Positions 60,204-64,000 of a stretch of DNA of 64,000 nt are shown here, in pieces. The notes below the pieces were generated by a model. The model was not told the DNA's origin. It did not search any database and worked only from the letters and a program-made list of their open reading frames with translations. The position numbers and the translations under genes were made by a program. Source of the stretch: Micavibrio_A sp964539025 (GTDB taxonomy: Bacteria; Pseudomonadota; Alphaproteobacteria; Micavibrionales; Micavibrionaceae); the NCBI GenBank assembly GCA_964539025.1, contig CAZIFA010000002.1, positions 1 through 64,000 of the forward strand. Reading direction: 5' to 3'. Positions within the stretch are counted from its first letter, which is position 1, and each line of letters opens with the position of its first letter.

Positions 60204-60541
60204 AGATTTTACTTATGAAAATGTTGATAGGACGAATCATCTTAAGAAGATCAGGCTCTTAAAACGAAAGTGAACGCAGACAACGCAGGGGACACATAAA
60301 CGGTCTGATCGTTGCAAGCCCTGTGCCAGCTTTTATAAAAATGTGGAAAACCGCGCCTTTGGGCAATTTTTTTTGAACAAAAAAAGTTCAAAACTTTACA
60401 AGAGTTTAAAGGTGCGTTAACCATTTCTATGTGATACTGTATTAACGCTATTGTTTTCTATACAGCCGCAGAATGCGTGATTTTATGGAAAGTAATAAAG
60501 GACGTCGTCACTTTTGAAACCCTAGGTCAGGAGACTGAAGA
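60204..60541. other. divergent control region of the usher-like and DUF4402 genes
   Basis: This 338-bp gap lies between two divergently transcribed genes. It holds a perfect inverted repeat (60371-60393), A/T-rich tracts, and a possible promoter for the DUF4402 gene near TTAACC (60417) and GATACTGTAT. A long 5' leader of over 100 nt precedes the DUF4402 start. Confidence 0.55.
60371..60393. promoter_or_regulatory. inverted repeat, candidate operator
   Basis: TTTTGAAC (60371-60378) and GTTCAAAA (60386-60393) are perfect 8-bp arms around a 7-nt A tract. The position midway between two divergent genes of the same predicted surface system suggests a shared regulatory site, though a terminator-like function on either strand cannot be excluded. 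Confidence 0.45.
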
Positions 60542-61135
60542 ATGAACTTCAAACACACGAAAATCATGGCAACCACTGCGGTTGCCGCTCTCATGGGAAT
60601 AGCTATTGTTCCCACTATTACTGAAGCCGCCCCTGTTACACCTACCGTTGTTGTGAACTTGACAACGAACTCCGCCATCACCGTCGCTGACGGCGTGGAC
60701 ATGCAGTTCGGCACCTGGTTCCTTATCTTCCGTAACGCCGACTTGTTCAACTTGAACCTCACCACCGCTGGTGTTGTTTCTGCAGTTGGTCTAGGCGGCG
60801 GCGCCGGCGACTCTCAGGCTATCAACACCTTGCCTGGTCCAGTAGCTGGTACGGTTACGGTAACATTGCCAGCAGGTATCAACGGTATCCAGTTGAACAT
60901 GCAGCGTACCGCGATCACCCAGTTCACAGACCCCGGTCTGACACTGGCTAACACCACGTACGGAACGGCCACTGAAGGCGCTAACCAGGCCTTAATCACA
61001 ACGACCAACGTGCCTGTCACGGTCGTAACCGGCGGCGTCAACGAAACTGTAAGCTTTGGCGCGGACATCAACGTCACGGCTACGCCCGCTGACGCTGCCC
61101 ACACGTCGTCTTTCATCGTGTCGTTCGCTTATTAA
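60542..61135 (+). CDS. DUF4402-type secreted protein, candidate surface subunit
   Basis: This 197-aa protein has a signal peptide (ATTAVAALMGIAIVPTITEAA) and a beta-rich mature domain with many Thr, Val, Asn and Gly and no Cys. Motifs GVDMQFGTWFLIF and the end SSFIVSFAY resemble DUF4402 proteins (DFG..., ...L.V...Y). Strand-rich, Ala/Thr-rich secreted proteins of this type occur with chaperone-usher genes, so this is a candidate pilin or major subunit. An AGGAG ribosome-binding site and a strong terminator suggest high expression. It lies between the usher-like and chaperone genes, on the opposite strand. Confidence 0.72.
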   Translation: MNFKHTKIMATTAVAALMGIAIVPTITEAAPVTPTVVVNLTTNSAITVADGVDMQFGTWFLIFRNADLFNLNLTTAGVVSAVGLGGGAGDSQAINTLPGPVAGTVTVTLPAGINGIQLNMQRTAITQFTDPGLTLANTTYGTATEGANQALITTTNVPVTVVTGGVNETVSFGADINVTATPADAAHTSSFIVSFAY

Positions 61136-61150
61136 TTTTATAGATCAAGG

Positions 61151-61183
61151 AAAAGAGGCGCCAATAACGGCGCCTCTTTTTTT
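61151..61183 (+). terminator. terminator of the DUF4402 gene
   Basis: GAGGCGCC and GGCGCCTC form a perfect stem around AATAAC, with A's before and seven T after. It lies 15 nt past the stop codon. Confidence 0.93.
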
Positions 61184-61202
61184 ATCTCGATTTCTGCTTA
61201 AG

Positions 61203-62087
61203 CTACTGGCCTACAGGAATTGTCTTTTCCGCATAAACGACATCGCTGAGCGGATCATAATGCTTGTACAGAATCTGCACCGTCCCGCCGGATAGCTGAG
61301 GTATGTTCAAAGGTATTTTATAAACCCGGCTCTTAACTTCCGGAAAGATGTTGGCATTCCTCACTTCACCAACCATTTTATCCTGATACATGATCTGGAT
61401 GCGGCCCAAAATGCCGAAAGTATCTCCGCCGGCCTTCGTCACAGGGATAATAACTTCCGGACGGCCCTGCTTATCCTTGCCCGTCGTAACCGTTCCGATG
61501 ATTGGCACTGCAGTGCTCTCGCCAACACGATAAATGACCGGAATGGTAAAACCCACATTGACCTTCACACCCACCGTAACAGCTTTCGAACCGGGTACAG
61601 GCGGTGATTTTTGAGCGGCTTCTTCGTGCTGTCTTTTCATTTGCTCATCCGTGCCACTTGAACCACCGACGTCAACACCGGTATCTCTCAATTCCAAATG
61701 CGCCCGGTAATCGCCGGGAGCCGGAGGTTCTCCTTTCAGGCGCAAACCAAGGCGAATTTTTTGTAAACCTTTTGATTCTAGCGTCACGCGCTTGGGCGTA
61801 AAAACAATACTCTGCGTCAAGTCAAAATCTGTAAGTGATTTGTCGGAATTTTCATACGATCCATCTTCTCCAACCATCTTCATGAAACGCCATCCTATCG
61901 CATAGGTATGCGGATCTTCTGTGATATTGATCAGGTTGACGTCTGCATACCGCGCACGACCCTCGATGACCACAATTGTTGGCGTGATCGTAACATTGGC
62001 CTTCGATGGAGCAGAAACGGTCATCATCGGCAACGCAATCACCGATGCAAGCGCAAGCCGGCAGATACTCTGGTAAAACGGTCTCAT
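61203..62087 (-). CDS. PapD-like periplasmic chaperone
   Basis: This 294-aa protein has a signal peptide (to about residue 30) and two Ig-like domains of the fimbrial chaperone type. Features are TITPTIVVIEGRARYADVNLIN (first strands), FTPKRVTLESKGLQKIRLGLR (the G1-like strand and KIR segment), and VGFTIPVIYRVGES, with a second domain to the end. It should hold subunits in the periplasm by donor-strand complementation until the usher accepts them. A strong AAGGAG ribosome-binding site precedes ATG 62087. It is next to both DUF4402 genes. The final ~20 residues are longer than in typical chaperones. Confidence 0.8.
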   Translation of the reverse strand: MRPFYQSICRLALASVIALPMMTVSAPSKANVTITPTIVVIEGRARYADVNLINITEDPHTYAIGWRFMKMVGEDGSYENSDKSLTDFDLTQSIVFTPKRVTLESKGLQKIRLGLRLKGEPPAPGDYRAHLELRDTGVDVGGSSGTDEQMKRQHEEAAQKSPPVPGSKAVTVGVKVNVGFTIPVIYRVGESTAVPIIGTVTTGKDKQGRPEVIIPVTKAGGDTFGILGRIQIMYQDKMVGEVRNANIFPEVKSRVYKIPLNIPQLSGGTVQILYKHYDPLSDVVYAEKTIPVGQ

Positions 62088-62130
62088 AAATTCTCCTTGG
62101 TATTGAAAAACAGAAAATACTTATCAGGGA

Positions 62131-62604
62131 TCAGTAATTGATCTCAAGCTGCAATGTACCTGTATACACAGCATCATCATAAGGAATGGTACTCCCGTTG
62201 GTTTTGGCACTGGCACCAAGCGTTATGTTGACCTCACCGCTGACATTGGTCATCGGATCGTGGATAACCTGAAACGTATCCATGGTAAAAGGTTGGTTGC
62301 CGCCCGTCAGTGGGGCGATCATCGTAACGTTCACGCTGAGAATGGCTGTAGAAGGTGGCAGACTGTCAACACGATACAAGCCTTCCTGCGGCGGCTGGAT
62401 AATGTTGATCAACGACGGAGAACTGGAAAAAGACCCATCGGGATTCACCGTGATATGATTGATCGCCGTGTTGTTCGTGATGGCCCATTCACCGAAATCG
62501 AGCGGTTGAATTTCTATAAGAGCGGAACGAGCGGACGGCGCCCACACAAGAGAGGCGCCGACAAGAACGGCAAAAACGCCTTTTTTCCACGAAAAAAGAT
62601 TCAC
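62131..62604 (-). CDS. DUF4402-type secreted protein, minor subunit candidate
   Basis: This ~157-aa protein has a signal peptide (SWKKGVFAVLVGASLVWAPSARS) and a DUF4402-like beta domain (EIQPLDFGEWAITN, with the DFG core; end YTGTLQLEINY). A GTG start (62604) gives a normal signal peptide; the in-frame ATG at 62691 would add 29 residues with three cysteines and no good ribosome-binding site, and was not used, but cannot be excluded. It follows the chaperone gene's start upstream on the same strand with a ~44-nt gap, so it likely shares its transcript. Confidence 0.7.
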   Translation of the reverse strand: MNLFSWKKGVFAVLVGASLVWAPSARSALIEIQPLDFGEWAITNNTAINHITVNPDGSFSSSPSLINIIQPPQEGLYRVDSLPPSTAILSVNVTMIAPLTGGNQPFTMDTFQVIHDPMTNVSGEVNITLGASAKTNGSTIPYDDAVYTGTLQLEINY

Positions 62605-62823
62605 TGGCTTTCGATTCCATAACCCACTGGGAAACAAAGTGATGTTACCGCGCTTACACCAACATGGCAAGCACGTCAATTTTTTACGCACATGCGGCTT
62701 AAGGTGTTGAAAAAAAATGTAACATTTTAAAAACGGCTGTTGCCAAGAGATTCCGTCAAACGTATCCTTGTAATCGGGGCATTTTAGCTCTTGAGCAAAC
62801 TACTAACCGCAAGGTCTTTCCGT

Positions 62824-63906
62824 ATGTCCAGAGTCTGGACACCAATGCCGCATTTCTGCGGCGGGCGAGCATATTTTGGCGTGGTTCGGTTGAGCATTTT
62901 AGCGATGCTTCTGCCCCTTTTGCTGTCCGCTTGCGGCGAATCACGTCCCGGCGGTTACGCAGGTTCCCCCAATTCCGATACTCTGAAACCCATCGCAGCT
63001 CCCCCCGGCGCCGACCAGCAACCCCCCCTTGCCGGACAGACCGGCACCCCCAAAACCCCTGACGGCCTTCCCGCTCTGACGGCCAAGGGCACCAATACGA
63101 ATCTCTTCTCCGCAGAAGTCAAAGGGGAGGTCGATAGAATCGACCGTCTGGAGAATGCCGTTCAGGAATTGCGCAATGATTTCGATGCTATGGCACCGGC
63201 TATCGTCCGCCTTGTTTCCATTGAAAAAGACCTGCAAAACCTGATCGGCCAGCTTGATATGCTGACCAGCGGAACCGCCGCCCCGGTCCCGCCAATCGAA
63301 GAATCCGCGCTGGACGCCGCCGAACCTGTCCAGCCGGTAGGTGTGCCCCTGCCGCCCGTGCCGGGCGCACCGCTCCCCGCCGAAACCGAAGCCCCCCCGG
63401 CTTCTTCTGAAAATGCGCAGCCGCAGATTCCCGCTCAAGAGCCTGCCGCTGCCTCTGTTTCCGGTACATCCGCACCGGAAACAGCCACTGCCCCGCCGAC
63501 GGCTATTACGCCGCCGGTGGCGGCGCCGGCTGCTGCCACGCCCCAGCCCCCCGCCTCTGCTCCGGCGGCAGCCAACGGAAATGCCGTTCAGGCCGTGCGC
63601 CTGGGCGAGCATCCGGGAAAAGTGCGGATCGTGCTGGATGTTAACGGCAAGACATCCTACACGGCTGACTTAGATAACGGGGAGAAAATCCTCGTCGTCG
63701 AATTGCCGGAAGCCGCATGGAACGCCAGCGCACAGCAGGCGTTCAGCGGGAATTCCGTTCTGGCATCCTACACCACGGAATCCATGGGTAGCGCCGGAAC
63801 ACGCCTGATCTTCGTTCTGAAGACCGGGACGTCAATCGCGTATAAGAGTGCGATGAATACCGCGGATGGCAGCGGAAGCAAGATCATTATTGATCTGACC
63901 AAGTGA
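62824..63906 (+). CDS. lipoprotein with C-terminal AMIN domain
   Basis: This 360-aa lipoprotein has a signal sequence ending LLLSAC with the acylated Cys at residue 37. A coiled-coil segment (VDRIDRLENAVQELRNDFDA) is followed by a long Pro/Ala-rich disordered linker and a C-terminal AMIN-type domain (AVQAVRLGEHPGKVRIVLDV; end GSKIIIDLTK). AMIN domains bind peptidoglycan or septal rings, so the protein may tether a structure from the membrane to the cell wall. It is divergent from the DUF4402 gene; a TTG in-frame start at 62791 was not used. The gene may or may not belong to the usher locus. Confidence 0.8.
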   Translation: MSRVWTPMPHFCGGRAYFGVVRLSILAMLLPLLLSACGESRPGGYAGSPNSDTLKPIAAPPGADQQPPLAGQTGTPKTPDGLPALTAKGTNTNLFSAEVKGEVDRIDRLENAVQELRNDFDAMAPAIVRLVSIEKDLQNLIGQLDMLTSGTAAPVPPIEESALDAAEPVQPVGVPLPPVPGAPLPAETEAPPASSENAQPQIPAQEPAAASVSGTSAPETATAPPTAITPPVAAPAAATPQPPASAPAAANGNAVQAVRLGEHPGKVRIVLDVNGKTSYTADLDNGEKILVVELPEAAWNASAQQAFSGNSVLASYTTESMGSAGTRLIFVLKTGTSIAYKSAMNTADGSGSKIIIDLTK

Positions 63907-64000
63907 GTTCCTTGGGTATGATTTAAACGGTTGTTCGATATGCGGCGGCGCATATATGAAATAGGCGCAAAACATGTTTGAATCGCCTTGCTATATCTTT

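Overview
The window looks like the chromosome of an alphaproteobacterium of moderate GC. Pointers are an Usg-family gene, a DUF983 gene, the tiny DUF1674/SDHAF4 gene, a Cox15-type heme A synthase, the eukaryote-like NADP isocitrate dehydrogenase, an RNase E with a large acidic/RG insertion and a GWW C-terminus, and the orders radA-cvpA-purF-SDR, TPR-bamB-der and ffs-dnaX-ybaB. I cannot place it below class level. There is no phage or transposase; most of the window is core chromosome.

Layout. 1-1.1 kb: groES-groEL (groEL cut by the window edge) behind a perfect CIRCE element. 1.1-8.6 kb: small conserved genes, then a ferredoxin / membrane protein / ferredoxin reductase unit divergent from ctaA, a glycosyltransferase and a secreted protein. 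8.6-16.9 kb: a candidate structured RNA with a strong terminator, rne, an AMIN-amidase, a small lipoprotein, an L,D-transpeptidase and icd. 17-25.8 kb: an orphan solute-binding protein, TPR-bamB-der, and radA-cvpA-purF-SDR on the opposite strand. 25.9-29.2 kb: a three-gene ABC exporter bracketed by dispersed palindromic repeats. 29.2-37.8 kb: ung, rpe-heparinase-methyltransferase, two unknown genes around an 18-bp palindrome, chorismate mutase-rsmB, a 43-codon sdhAF4 gene and an MFS transporter. 38-49.2 kb: typA, an RhlE-like helicase with a repetitive tail, a GNAT-GNAT-MFS operon, xthA, a membrane-bound spermidine-synthase-like protein, and ffs-dnaX-ybaB. 49.5-51.7 kb: tRNA-Thr(CGU) followed by a gene-poor stretch, an RNHCP-domain gene and an AT-richer TPR-methyltransferase gene. 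51.8-57 kb: slyX-SRPBCC-PP2C and a ResB-CcsA-ResA/TlpA cytochrome c maturation operon (System II). 57-63.9 kb: a surface locus with a 1055-aa usher-like outer-membrane protein, two DUF4402-type secreted proteins, a PapD-like chaperone and an AMIN-domain lipoprotein.

The most interesting parts are the last two. The 57-63 kb locus reads as a divergent chaperone-usher-type assembly system with DUF4402 proteins as candidate subunits. The operon before it is a System II cytochrome c maturation set in a lineage that normally uses System I. Also worth a look are the ferredoxin/ferredoxin reductase pair beside heme A synthase, the unannotated RNA at 8.6-8.9 kb, and CIRCE sitting between two overlapping divergent promoters. 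All functional calls come from reading motifs; no database search was possible.
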